Positions 1 through 11,119 of a stretch of DNA of 24,720 bases are shown here, one piece after another. The notes beneath the pieces are model-generated. The model saw only the letters and a list, made by a program, of their open reading frames with translations, searched no databases and was not told where the DNA came from. The translations under genes and the position numbers were made by a program. Position 1 is the first letter of the stretch, and each line of letters begins with the position of its first letter. Source of the DNA: Sphaerosporella brunnea (Eukaryota; Ascomycota; Pezizomycetes; Pezizales; Pyronemataceae); assembly GCA_008704415.1 (NCBI GenBank), contig VXIS01000494.1, forward strand, positions 1-24,720, read 5' to 3'.

Positions 1-80
1 TGGTGATTGAGCATCTGGTGCGAGAAGGGGCGCCCGAACCGGCTGAATCCCCACAGTCTCCGGAGGAACCGAGGGTGTGA
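1..80 (+). pseudogene. inverted partial copy of the Rictor 3' end
   Basis: Read on the plus strand, this stretch encodes the last 25 or so residues of the Rictor protein (ending PEEPRV and a TGA stop at 78-80). It is identical to the end of the minus-strand gene at 785-864. It exists only because of the palindrome, has no start codon in the window and should not be counted as a separate gene. Confidence 0.85.
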
Positions 81-864
81 CACACGAGTGGGGCCCTGCG
101 ATCGAGTGTTGGTTGGGAATATCTTTGTAAACTAGAAATCATCGATCGTGCTATCCAGTCTTACAGGTCTACTTGCAGATGCATCTGAGATCCAGATCGG
201 GAGCACTGACAGAACTCTATCAAAAGGCACCACCGGCGCATTTTCCCAGTTTGCACTTTGGGTCTTTTGAAACTTCGGTGCTGCGTGGTGGGGGGGGGGG
301 GGGGAGTTGTAAACACGTACAGAAAATAATCTATGGCTTCCTGCTTGCTTGCTCGACCGTGCAACCACGCAGTGAAAAAAAAAAAAAAAGAGTATATGAC
401 GCGCAGATTCTGCTGGGTTGCAGGGTGTTTCTGAAACACCCTGCAACCCAGCAGAATCTGCGCGTCATATACTCTTTTTTTTTTTTTTTTCACTGCGTGG
501 TTGCACGGTCGAGCAAGCAAGCAGGAAGCCATAGATTATTTTCTGTACGTGTTTACAACTCCCCCCCCCCCCCCACCACGCAGCACCGAAGTTTCAAAAG
601 ACCCAAAAGTGCAAACTGGGAAAATGCGCCGGTGGTGCCTTTTGATAGAGTTCTGTCAGTGCTCCCGATCTGGATCTCAGATGCATCTGCAAGTAGACCT
701 GTAAGACTGGATAGCACGATCGATGATTTCTAGTTTACAAAGATATTCCCAACCAACACTCGATCGCAGGGCCCCACTCGTGTGTCACACCCTCGGTTCC
801 TCCGGAGACTGTGGGGATTCAGCCGGTTCGGGCGCCCCTTCTCGCACCAGATGCTCAATCACCA
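1..864. repeat. near-perfect inverted duplication (palindrome) at window edge
   Basis: Bases 1 to about 430 are the reverse complement of about 434 to 864, with only about three bases (431-433) in the middle. The differences I found are single-base length changes in homopolymers: a 15-G run (290-304) against 14 C (561-574), a 15-A run (375-389) against 16 T (475-490), and TTT against AAAA near 257 and 606. The right arm contains the true 3' end of the Rictor gene, and the left arm repeats it backwards. The arms may continue beyond base 1. A minimal loop, arms differing only in homopolymers, and a position at the sequence edge fit a fold-back read or assembly artefact best; a genuine recent inverted duplication is possible. 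Confidence 0.95.
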
Positions 865-3800
865 ATTTATCAAACATCTCGATGATGAACCGTCGCATTT
901 GAAGACGATACCTGTAAGATTCCAACAACCCCATGATGCGCCGATAAAGGTCGGGTGAGGCAAAGTGTGATGCATGGGCCGCTTTAAGTCTAAAACAGCC
1001 ATGCGTTAGAGCATATTCCGATCTCTGATCTTGGCACAATCTTACTTCACTAGATCTTTTGTTGCCTGGCTTTCTTTGATGTGATTGCTTAGATTGGCAA
1101 CTGCCCCAATGATTTCCGAATCAATAGGGTCCTCTCCAAGGATTCTCGACAAACCCGTTGGCCTATTTGTTAGACTCGTTTCGTCCCGTGTATGATCCCA
1201 GGGTTCCACCTGCACGAGTCAGTCAAGAGTCTAGAATTTGCAGAAAAAAAAAAAAAAAAAAAAAAAAGTCACGTCTCGTTAATCAGCGCCAAGGGAAGGG
1301 TTCCTACCGAAAGTATTCGCTTCAAGTCGAATGGCACACAAAATCCCAACGTTTCGCCCATGATAGAGGTGGCAGCATCCCAGCCATGCTCCAGCAAGAT
1401 CTCCAGACCTTGCATGGTCTTTGAGATCAAACCCAACACGAAGAAAGCAGTCCCCTTCAGTGTTAACACCTGCGAGCTTTCCGCTATCTCAATGATTGGA
1501 CTAACGATGTCCGCTTCATCAAGGAACGGAGCCCCGAACGGCATAGATCCGATGTTTCCCACTGCCCATAAGCATCCTTTGACCTTCATCACTATTTCAG
1601 GATCTTCATGTTCCCTTCCATGCTGTTGGATGAACAAAGCAAACTCCTCAAAGTGACCCTTCTCCCGGAGAAGTTTGCATCCCTCGCTTGTTCGAGCCAA
1701 CTCTCGGTAGAAATGCGGTGGTACCATTCCAAGCATGTCCTGGTTGGTCGAGTTCACAGACTTCTTGCCCTGCGGCTCGTCTTCCGCGAATGCGCGAGCC
1801 AAGGAAGCCTCCACAGCTGTCACATAGGAATCATTTCGCCCCTTCGAGGGTAAATGAGTATACTCACGAAAATATGAGGAGGCGGTGTACTTACGTGGAA
1901 CCAGTCATCCATCTCCCGGTGAATATAGTCTAGCTCATTGAGGTAATGATAACCTACCGAGGTTGACAGGAATCGCAACAGCAATGGTGCACCTATTTCG
2001 CCTAGATGATCCAACGCCGGTCTGCACTTCACCACATACTCAAGGCTGTGGGTGGTGTTACAGGCCTCTTCCAATATCCGCACAGCCGTTTCGCAGACCT
2101 CTACATCCGGGTCGTACAGTTGAGTGATAAGCAATCGTATAGCCCATTCAGCCGTTTCGTTCGCCCTCGGCGAGGCGACCTTGTCGGGGTCTTCGGGTGA
2201 GGTGAGGCTCCGCAAATGGTTGGTTGCATATAAGCGAACACTCTGCAGAGTGCGCGTTAGTTTAGACTCTTAATCGGGATGCATTCTTCTACCTTAGGCC
2301 CTGTAGTCAATGCTTTGGATAGAATGATTCGTGGATGACCCTCCCTAGCACGAAATTAGTTCAATTTCATGCGGTGTTGGTCGAACTGCCTACAGTGAAA
2401 AATCCATAGTGGATACAAACAGTTCCAGCAAATCCGGTCTATCTTGGAGGTCACTGATGTGGTAAAACATGTTGAACATGCGCCACCGCTCCATCATACT
2501 ATGATTGTCAGGCCGTCGTCCTTTCAAGGCAAACAAATTCACTTACGCAAGTCCTTTCGGATCACTGCTCAGCGTCCCCAGCATGTTGAAGTATCCACGG
2601 CTGAGTGTATCGTTCAGACGCTGCTGTGAAAACAGTGGCTCGGGCGAGACGATTCCGCTCATCTAGACGGGTCAATGCCGAAGACGAGACACCGGCAAAT
2701 TGACGTACCTTATCCAATTGCGCCAGACATTCTGCTATCTGTCGTAATATCTTGTGCTCCGCCAAGAATTGCACACCTTGAGAGGTTTGCAAGAGGGTGT
2801 GAAACAATGCGCAGCCAGTCCTGACGTATCTCTGATTGGGCTTCGTATTCTTGATCTCACTGAACCTGTATTTGAAGGGGCGATAGAACGACAGCAGCCT
2901 CTTCATGAACTTTGTAACCTTAATGGCCTCTTCCAACCTCTTAGGATTGAGTAGTGGGCCCTGTATCATTTCATTCAGGGCGTCCCAGTTCCATTTGATG
3001 TAACTCTTAGTATTCAAAACCTACTGTCCTCAGCATTTTTGAATGATGAAAGCCGGAAACACAAACTTACACCGGTATCTACAATCAGGTTGGAAAAATG
3101 ACGGTCATCGATGGTCATGTTGAGCTTCATCTTGAGCTCGACTTGCCGCTGTCCGCGCTTTTCCTCTTCGAGAGCCAATCGGTGGGGGGTGGAGGCGGAT
3201 AATGAGCGGTGAAGTGTGCGATTGAGACTATCAATCTGATAGACCGCCGAAGATGCCGAAAAACGCTCATCAATGCCGAACCTAGCGGCTGATGAAAACA
3301 AGTTCGGTAGAAGCTGCTTCCGAGCACTATAATTATTAGGAAGCAATCGGCTTGCAAGCTTCAGTACCTCGCCCAGAAGGAGAGTAGTTTTGCGGACAAT
3401 AGTGGGATCATTATTATCTTCAACCACGAAGATCAAGTTCTATAAAATTGTCACTATCGAGCCAGAGTGATTTCTGGTGATATGGATGAGCGGTACCTCA
3501 AGTAGACCAGCATCGAAGAAAACGGCGAGCAAAAGCGACGTGTAGTGCTCCACCAAGTTGCCTTGTGATCGGTCATCTGATTTCGCAGGCTTTGAAGATT
3601 CTTCAGTCATTTTGAGGTTGGTGACACGGCCATATGCTGCAAGCAGTTAGTGGATTCCGCTACAAAGGGGATGAATGCGGGGTTTCCATACTGGTAAGTC
3701 GTCGTCCAGCGAGGAAGGTCGTTGACCACGAAGGAGGCTTTATGCGGAAAACATCAAAAAATAACTCCAAAATCACATCCTGCGTATGTCGTTCAGCTTT

Positions 3801-5360
3801 TACTTGTCAGAGATTGCGAATGTGATGGCTGACCCGAACGCCAGAAGATGGTATACGCAATGCATAAACCAAAGATCGCAAAGCCCGCAGACCAAACATT
3901 GACAAACATAAGAAACCTAGATGCGATCAGCCATGTGATTCAAAGCAAGTAGCTTTCGACGAGAATATACCAGGCCATGACTTCAGCAATCCACTGATGA
4001 CTCTCGCAGCCGACCTCAGCTTTTCTTCATCCGCATGGTTCTTCGGCCCCGTTGCAGTTTCCCCTGTAAATGCAGAGAATACGATCTACACACAAAGAAT
4101 GAGAACAGGCACATGTGGGCTGGAAGAACAAACCCAAGGTGCTCTTACCTCTAGGTCGTGGCCAGGTCGCACATACTTTCTGGTGGCTGGCATGTCTAGC
4201 AGATATAGAAAAGCTATGCTCACGGCTTCTGCTATCTCCCACGGGCCTTCCGCGAGCACCAGGGTCAAGACCCTCACACCTCCAGCCGAAACCACCAAAG
4301 ACGGGTTGAGAACCATAATTTCAGCTAGGGTTTCGATGGCAATCCCTCGCAACCGATCGTCAAGCGTCTCCGCGCACGCCACTATAGCTCTAACGACGCC
4401 GCGAGATATTTCCGTGACTCCTCCAGGAATCTCTATAAACGCCCTCACGAACTTCAGAGCTTGCTCGCGCTCAACCGTTGATCGCGATACCATAGATAGT
4501 ATGGCTAGATGGTCGACGTGGAGTTTCCGGATAGTTTTGAGCGACTGTAGGTCCGTCAAAGCAGCTCGCGTAACCCGGTATCCGGCAGCTATCACTTCTT
4601 TGTTCTCGTGGAGCAGCATGCAGTGGAGTCGTTGACCGAATGTGTCCCAACTCAATTCATACTTGAGGTTTGGGTGTCTCTTCAAGAGTGCAACCAGCTG
4701 GTTCGCTCTGTCGATGTAGAATTCGTTGCGATTCCCCTTCTCCTCAAGGTCACGAAGCAGATCAGTCAGCGATAGAGTCGGCGATTCAGTTCCCCCCATG
4801 TCGGGCGCAGCGCCGTTGTGTCGAGACAATTGAACGGGCGGATCTAGTAGGGTTTCGATGACGCGCGGTAGGGGTGCGGTTTCCCGAGGTTTGGTGATGG
4901 CGGCGATTTGATTTTGGAGTTGAGTGATCTCGCGGTTCCTCTCATTGTACTCTTTCTCGGCTTCGTTCCTTGCTCTCTTCGCCTCCTTCACTTTTTTGGA
5001 ATCTAGTACTTGTAGCAGGTTCTCGGCTCCAACTTTGTATTTGATTGCCTTGTTGAGTTGATCGGTGAGCTCCTCCACGAGTGCTTCGGAAGACATGACG
5101 GTGTTGACGGTATCCCCTACAAGAGTGTTGGTAAAAGAGGTGTTAGTACTACGCAAGCTTGAACTGAACCCGCCAGGGCCGTTCGGATTGGACAGCCCCG
5201 CCATTCCGGGCCCAGCGGCGGACGTCGGAGTTGTAGGAGCCAAGCTCGCACCCGTCCCATTATTACGCGGGGCCACAAGGTGCCCACTACTGCCACTGCC
5301 GCCCCGTACGCGAGCTGACGCCGGGAAAGCCTTCGGGGAAGTTGTAGAAGCGTTGGGCAT
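785..5360 (-). CDS. TSC11: Rictor/TSC11 (AVO3, S. pombe Ste20) orthologue, TORC2 scaffold subunit
   Basis: Target of rapamycin complex 2 subunit, a large helical-repeat scaffold needed for AGC-kinase phosphorylation and actin/plasma-membrane control. I place 14 exons (minus strand, 5' to 3'): 5360-4149, 4085-3971, 3916-3834, 3779-3692, 3636-3497, 3439-3071, 3020-2709, 2662-2547, 2498-2394, 2344-2293, 2242-1895, 1841-1308, 1209-1046, 989-785. They sum to 3843 nt, a 1280-residue protein, the usual size for fungal Rictor. Residues 1-85 are Gly/Ser/Pro-rich and disordered. About 90-155 is an HR1-like coiled coil with charged heptads (KKVKEAKRARNEAEKEYNER). The Rictor N-terminal and middle repeat domains follow, and near the C-terminus a Rictor_V-type block (KGTAFFVLGLISKTMQG). 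Intron 11 uses a weaker AAG acceptor (1842). The start is the first ATG of the open frame. The 3' end lies in the palindrome arm, so its downstream sequence is unreliable. Confidence 0.93.
1244..1267. repeat. 24-nt poly(A) tract (poly-T in Rictor mRNA sense)
   Basis: An uninterrupted run of 24 A on the plus strand. It lies inside Rictor intron 12 (1210-1307), so it is a poly-T tract a few tens of bases before the acceptor and may act as an enlarged polypyrimidine tract. Its length makes this intron, 98 nt, about twice the others. Length may be misread. Confidence 0.85.
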
Positions 5361-7262
5361 TGTCTGAGACTGCCATCAACCGGGCCGAGTCAGGAGGAGA
5401 AGGGCGGAGCGAGTATCAAGCAGCTCTTTTATCACCGATCATGGATAAGTGGGATCGAGACGGTAGAGAGCTGATTGGGGGGGGGGGGGGTGGGATCGAG
5501 TGCAGGCGGCGAACGTTCAGACGTTGAAATGCCGGGGGCCGCGGGGGATTCTTGCTGAAAGTGGAGATAGCGGGGACGATCGAAGGGTTTGTGGCCTGGG
5601 GGGTTGTTGGGTCTGGGTTTTGAGGGGGTTGAAGTGACGTGTGGTGCGGGCAGAGAGGTGATCCTTGGAAACGCGGGGGAGGAGGTTCGGTAGATTGGGG
5701 GGGGGCGGAGGACTAATCACTCCGTGGCAACGGCTGCCAAAGTCGTACAAATGCCAAATGGAACTGACAGATCACGGCCTGAGCGGTGCGGTGTCTACGA
5801 TAAGAACCGCGGCATGCTTTCCGCAACATCCAAGTGGGTTTTTTGCATTCAAGAGAGCACGAACGTGTAGCCTATCATTATCACGCGATCGGAGCCAAGC
5901 CTCGGCGATAATCGAGACATCTTCCAGCCCTGAGCCCCAGACGCGTTCCAACTTCTAAGCGCTGTCCCACCACGCGCAGACTGAGCTCACATCGCTTTTG
6001 TCCGCGATGATCAGCCCTGAACGTAAGGTTTGAACCTTCGTCTTGCACCGTTTTATAGCACCAAAGAGCTAACCCCTTCTGTTGCCGGAAAACGATGAGC
6101 TTCTCCGGGGATCGCGTGTATCGAGTGTGAGGTACCTAGAGAATCTAATCTAGACGCGCGGCTAAAGGCGTCATCAGGTATGGATTCCTGGCTTCGCAGT
6201 GGTGGTGGCACGCCCTTTGTATCGATACATGCCAAGAATGCAGTCGTTACGTCACACTTTGCTGTATCGAATCTCACGATACTGTATTCTGACATCCCTA
6301 AGTACTCCAGAACCAGACATATATCACACACGCAAATACCGATCTTGCAACTCGTGAGCGACCGCTTGTAGTTCTACACAGTTCAGAGATGCCGGTGCCA
6401 CTGGGTAAAGTGGGTGACTTAATTATCCCCAGATCCATCTAGAAGATGAGTTACTGGGCCCGTAGCCCCACCATCAGATCATAGGACCTCGACCTTCTGG
6501 GTACTAAGAGATATGGTGCCGGAAGCTTTAAGAGCGCAGCGATATATGACATGGCTGACAACCGAGTGCTTTCCAATGACCCACAGTGGTAAAGTGCCTT
6601 TATCTTCGATATGCCTTGTATACTTACTTACTTTTACAGGTTCACTAAGAGGTTGAGTTACAGAGGCAGGCCTTCCGACACTTTCAACGATTTCGGGATT
6701 ATGTTTGAGGACATCTACCTTATCCGTGTCAACCTTAATGTCTCCTCCACCAGCATCGCCTTCCTTTAATTCTAGAGCTAACCGTCCTCCCGCTTTTAAT
6801 GACCTGCGTGAGCCGTTGGAGAACTGTGGATATTTCTGTTTATTTGCTTAAAGTCCGTGCTAAAATCACGTGCACCAAGCGCATACGCGCGGCTGCAAAT
6901 TCGTGCGCCGTGCGTTTCGAGCCATGGTGAACAAGTATTTTACGTGTCCAGATCAGATCTACGTCAGTCTTTGGGCTTTCATACCGAATGGGTATATCTG
7001 GCCGTGCGGCGATATGTACGGGCAGAAGCGTTGAATTATATTATATCATCGCAGGACGCCGAGAGCTGAAACAGTCCAAGTTGAGGCCGCAGATACGTGA
7101 CAGAATATTTTCTGAAAGCAGCAACGTTGGCTGTGATCTAAGAACGAGCGTTGACAGAACTTTTTGTTCATTGACGGAGGCGCCCGACGGCCCTCGCCTC
7201 GACCGCTGTTTAGTATGGGCAGGTTCTCGCCGTGCAAATAGCAGCTAGCCATCTTTTGGGTC

Positions 7263-7286
7263 ATTATTATTATTATTATTATTATT
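7263..7286. repeat. (ATT)8 microsatellite
   Basis: Eight perfect tandem copies of the trinucleotide ATT, in the distal upstream region of the urate oxidase gene. Confidence 0.9.
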
Positions 7287-7403
7287 TACCTATTTGGTTT
7301 TTCTTCAGTGCCTTTGTTTGTTTGGTTGAGGTTGGATCTCGCCCTGTCGGTGAGCGCCACGTCCCGCTGATCTGCGATGGGCGCGTGCAACACCATCCGA
7401 ACC

Positions 7404-7624
7404 CGATAAATCCCGATTGAGCAGGATGACCCGTCAACGGGACGACGCGGTCTGGCGGAGCAAGCTTGCGGCCTTCGGAGGGGCCCAAGCTCCTCCCCGG
7501 AGCCCAGATACTTCATTAACTGTATCGGCGCGATAGCCACCCATATAAGGATCCGGCCCCCCCCCCCAATACCCAATAGCTCCCCCAACAAGCAAACAAC
7601 AGCCCATATTCTGCCGCCTTATCT
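7404..7624 (+). promoter_or_regulatory. urate oxidase promoter: GATA-factor sites and TATA-like box
   Basis: Three sites fit the AreA-type consensus HGATAR: CGATAA at 7404-7409, CGATAG at 7531-7536, and AGATAA on the minus strand at 7619-7624. A TATAAG element sits at 7544-7549, about 120 bases before the ATG. TCGGAGGGGCCCAA at 7475-7488 resembles the purine regulator UaY site (TCGG-N6-CCGA) but has one mismatch. A C-run near 7558-7567 and a C/T-rich leader follow. Purine catabolic genes in Aspergillus are known to need AreA and UaY; use of these particular sites is inferred. Confidence 0.45.
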
Positions 7625-7666
7625 TCCATTGCATACCACCCCATAAACACCACCTCTGAAGCAACA

Positions 7667-8778
7667 ATGGCCACTCTCTCTGCTGCTCGCTATGGAAAGG
7701 TCGGCATTGTCCATGATTGCACCACCATTCAAACCTCACCAGACCTGTTCCTGGAAGCTGACCGGTGCCCCACCTATAGGACAATGTCCGCCTCTACAAA
7801 GTCCACCGTGATCAAGAGACTGGCGTTCAGACTGTGAATGAAACGACCGTTTGCGTGCTTCTCGAGGGTGACATCGATATTTCGTACGTCTCCGGCAACC
7901 ATCCACCCCACAAGTGCTAACAAGCAGCTCCGCACAGCTACACCAAAGCCGACAACAGCGTGATCGTGGCCACAGACTCCGTCAAAAACACCATCTACCG
8001 TGAGTTCCTCCGCCGAGCTCTCCCCCAAGCTCGCCCGAGCTCCCCTTGCTAACCTTTCACAGTGCTTGCGAAGCAGAACCCCGTAACACCGCCCGAGCTC
8101 TTCGGCTCCATCCTTGCCGCTCACTTCCCAGCCAAATACTCCCACATCCACGCCACACACGTTAAAATCGTAACGCACCGATGGACGCGTATGACCGTAG
8201 ACGGCCAGCCACACCCTCATTCCTTCTACCGCGACGGCACTGAGACTCGGAACGTTGAAGTATCCTTCCACCGAAACGGCGGCTTCACAATCAAGTCCTC
8301 GATCCAAGGACTAACTGTGCTCAAGAGCACAGGCTCCGCATTCCACGGATTCGTTCGGGACGAGTACACCACCCTCGGAGAGACCTGGGACCGGATTCTG
8401 AGCACAGATGTGGATGCGACCTGGGAGTGGGCCAACTTTCCAGACCTTGATGCCGTGCAAAAGGTGGTGCCTGCATTCGACAAGCTATGGGAAGATGCGC
8501 GAAAGATCACGATGGATACCTTCGCAAAGGACCATTCAGCGTCTGTTCAGGCGACAATGTACAAGATGAGTGAACAGATCTTAGCTGCGGAGCCGTTGGT
8601 GGAACATGTGACGTATTCGCTGCCGAACAAGCACTACTTTGAGATCCCAATGGAGTGGCATAAGGGGATCAAGAATACCGGTAAAGATGCGGAAGTCTAT
8701 GCACCGCAGTCCGGACCGAACGGGTTGATCAAGTGTACAGTCTCCAAGAAAGGGGCGGCGCCGAAGGCGAAGTTGTAG
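7667..8778 (+). CDS. uaZ: urate oxidase (uricase), peroxisomal
   Basis: Oxidises urate to 5-hydroxyisourate with O2, releasing H2O2, in peroxisomal purine degradation. Four exons: 7667-7699, 7780-7883, 7938-7999 and 8063-8778, 915 nt in all, giving 304 residues, the family's usual length. All three introns start GT and end AG. The restored protein follows the fungal uricase pattern throughout: ARYGKDNVRLYKV at the start, the urate-binding SVIVATDSVKNT segment (the threonine that helps activate O2), LAKQNPVTPPELF, the TRM block, GLTVLKST, FVRDEYTTL, and SVQATMYKM before SLPNKHYFE. It ends in AKL, a type 1 peroxisomal targeting signal. No key residue appears missing. The start codon is the ATG before the conserved ARYGK and follows CAACA, a normal fungal context. 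The gene stands alone. Confidence 0.97.
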
Positions 8779-11119
8779 AATTAGAAGGGTTATTATTTAA
8801 TTTATTTCTTTCTCCTGTGCTTTTGAACCGATCTGAAATCGTGATGATCGATGATCCGACTCGACCAGTGAGATCAAGGGGTACCCCAGATGCTTCCCCT
8901 TCGCAGCAACGATGCCACTAACACTCCATATCCGCAGTCCACACGCCCGCCGCCCAGCTTACGTCGGACAGTCATCACCGCGCTTCTACGAGCCCTCGCG
9001 TTGCTCGCATGACTGCGGTCGCGACTGCAACTTCTCCGGCTATCGCCGCTAGAACCGCAGTTTCTCTACCCAATATCTCTAGCGCGACACTATGGATCAC
9101 CGTTCAGTGCGGGTACACCGAGCAGAGTTTGCTGGTGATACGGCCGCTGGGAGTAGCAGACCAGCACGACGGCGGCAGCAGGCATATGGGTGGGCATGGG
9201 CAAGAGGACGAGGTTTATTCCGACGGAAAAGGTTAGGGGAATGTGGGGGTTTGTGAGCATGGAGGTGAGGTTTTGCGTGGCCGTTGTGGTGAACGGGAGG
9301 GCAGCTTGGTGGTGGTGGTTTTTCCGGTAAGTTCATCCTGGGGAGGATGATGAGGTGGCTGATGGACAATAGACTCTGCTGCCAAATCGGCGGTGCGTGG
9401 AGAGGTGTCTGTGTCAGCATGATGCGGCAGCGGATGTTCGGAGATATTGGACAGCGTGCTTGACTTTGTGAATCGAACGACAGCTGCATCCTCGACAGCC
9501 ATACCTGAAGACGATAGCCTGATTCCGCAGCTTCGGAATTAACTGTTCCAAGCAGAAATGATGAATTCCGATTCGCCGCCTCTGCTGCCCCACGCACGCC
9601 CACTGGGTCCAGTGACGATATTATCATTGAAAAGTCACACGTCTGTCGGTCACAAAATAAGGAGCTCGGACAACTACTAGCGGGTCAATAACCTCCGTTC
9701 GCGCCGTCCGTGATCCCGATCGTCGCGGAACGCCGCCCACTCCGTTTGTGAAAACCCCGTGGTGTTGTCGCGGACTGGTCATACAACGGTTGTGAGAAAT
9801 CAACCATACACAACCTGGGCTACGACGCCGAGAGACACTGTCGAACCACCCGTCCTCCACAATTGATAATGCCAACAAGAAAACCGGTCGCATGGAGAGA
9901 AGGCCGCGCCGAGAAAAACGTGATATTTTCCCCTCGGCTTCCTCACCATCGCGGTCCATCATCTTCGCTGTCGTCGCTACACTGATGTCTGCAGTGTACG
10001 AAGATAAAGAAGTTGAAGATTTCACTGCGTTTCAGCGGGTGGGCAAAACGATCCTGACCAACCCCACAGGAACTGTACAGTGTTCGAAATTGTCGCGCCC
10101 TACATATCCCCGGGCTTGCAATTGCAGCATGTATAGAGTCAGCAGCGTGGCGCTCTACAAAAAAAAAAGACCTACCTACCCGCCCTCTAGAAAGGGCGTT
10201 CTCTTCGTGGCCTCAGGCTTCTAGATCTCAGCGCGGTTTTTCTTGTGTGGGTGCATATTATGAACCGTAGTTTTCGGCGGCATTGGAGACCTTTGCTCGA
10301 TCCAAAAATCAAGGATCGTCACATAAGGTCGGCGGCGACGACAGGTACCAAAGTGCGCGACAGCCTCAGAGGCGGTCGCAACGGACTGATGGGTGACCCA
10401 ACGGGGCCAACCAGAGGATTTTCCGTTCGTTTTGACTTTGCGAACGAACTCGACAACGGGAGTCGAACGGAGGTTAGCACTATCCAGCACAAGAGGCAAT
10501 GACTCGTCCCGTCAGGATGAAAGATCAAGTCGTTGACGGGTGACACTGGGTCAATATCAGTAAGTAGGCACACATCTTCGAGAGCGAGCTGGCACTCCAC
10601 CGCAGAGGGCCAGTGGACATCTCGCTCCGAGAGATTTGGCAAAGGTTGAGCGTTGAGTGGATGATCCGGAACCGGTCGTTCAGGCTACCGGAGCTGATCG
10701 GCCACCCTGCCGTGTGCAGTGTCCGCACATTCTGGGTCCTCGTCAAACCTGCCGGCCGCTGTGTCATGGTTATTTCAAACCTCGCCTAGATTTTCCTTCC
10801 CTGGCCCCAGCAAAACCTGCATCAGGCAAAACGGCAAAACGCCTGCACACATGCCATGCCTGTGCCTCCCCGCTGATTGGCAGACGCCGCACAATACCTG
10901 GCGATGATTAAGCCAACCCCCCTGCGCAGTTGGCAGTGGTGCTCGCATCCAGCCACACCTGACCTCCCTACTCTTAAACGCCCGAGTCCGAGGGTCTCCA
11001 CACTTTCCAGCATCACCACACACGCCGCGTCAAAATCCTAATCCTGTCTAACTGCCGCAACGGATCTATTGGAATAGCCCGTCGGACCTGCCTAGTCAGC
11101 AATCAATCAAAACTCAGTT
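8779..11119. other. 2.3-kb intergenic region, mostly without a supportable gene
   Basis: Outside the possible broken gene at 8975-9502 I see only short open frames with no family motif. A 10-A tract lies near 10160-10169. The last few hundred bases before 11120 should carry the promoter of the zinc-cluster regulator, but I see no clear TATA box. Several T-arm-like TTCGA motifs were checked and do not build a tRNA cloverleaf. Confidence 0.55.
8975..9502 (-). pseudogene. possible frame-broken gene for an uncharacterised membrane-like protein
   Basis: A minus-strand frame starts at an ATG at 9502 with MAVEDAAVVRFTKSSTLSNI and continues acidic/His-rich for about 60 codons. At a five-A run (minus strand, near 9325) the protein-like signal moves to another frame, which carries a hydrophobic stretch (IPLTFSVGINLVLL, then AAAVVLVCY). 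Near 9105 it moves again, to an alanine-rich helical frame with an in-frame TGA, ending at 8975. No good splice sites explain the shifts. I do not recognise the family. It may be a decaying gene, a real gene with sequence errors, or chance open frames. Confidence 0.28.

Larger units (their letters stand above)
5361..7666. other. 2.3-kb intergenic region, no supportable gene
   Basis: This spans the promoter of Rictor (read leftwards) and of urate oxidase (read rightwards). The Rictor-proximal part, about 5400-5720, is G-rich on the plus strand with runs near 5477-5490 and 5697-5706, which gives a C/T-rich leader on the transcript. The middle, 5760-7260, has open frames shorter than 100 codons with no recognisable motif or fungal intron logic. 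I found no tRNA or other RNA gene. Confidence 0.6.

Noticed and set aside
132..733. Open frames of 100-186 codons on both strands near the left end
   Set aside because: They run through the palindrome and through G/C and A/T homopolymers, mirror each other and have no domain; products of the inverted duplication.
3997..4635. 212-codon plus-strand open frame
   Set aside because: Antisense shadow of Rictor exon 1; low-complexity Ser/Arg/Thr composition and no motif.
9624..10025. 133-codon minus-strand open frame before the zinc-cluster gene
   Set aside because: Arg/Ser-rich composition with no family motif, no splice logic and no neighbour support.
10437..10475. GGAGTCGAACGG, resembling a reverse-strand tRNA T-arm
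   Set aside because: The stem does not pair and no cloverleaf can be drawn around it.
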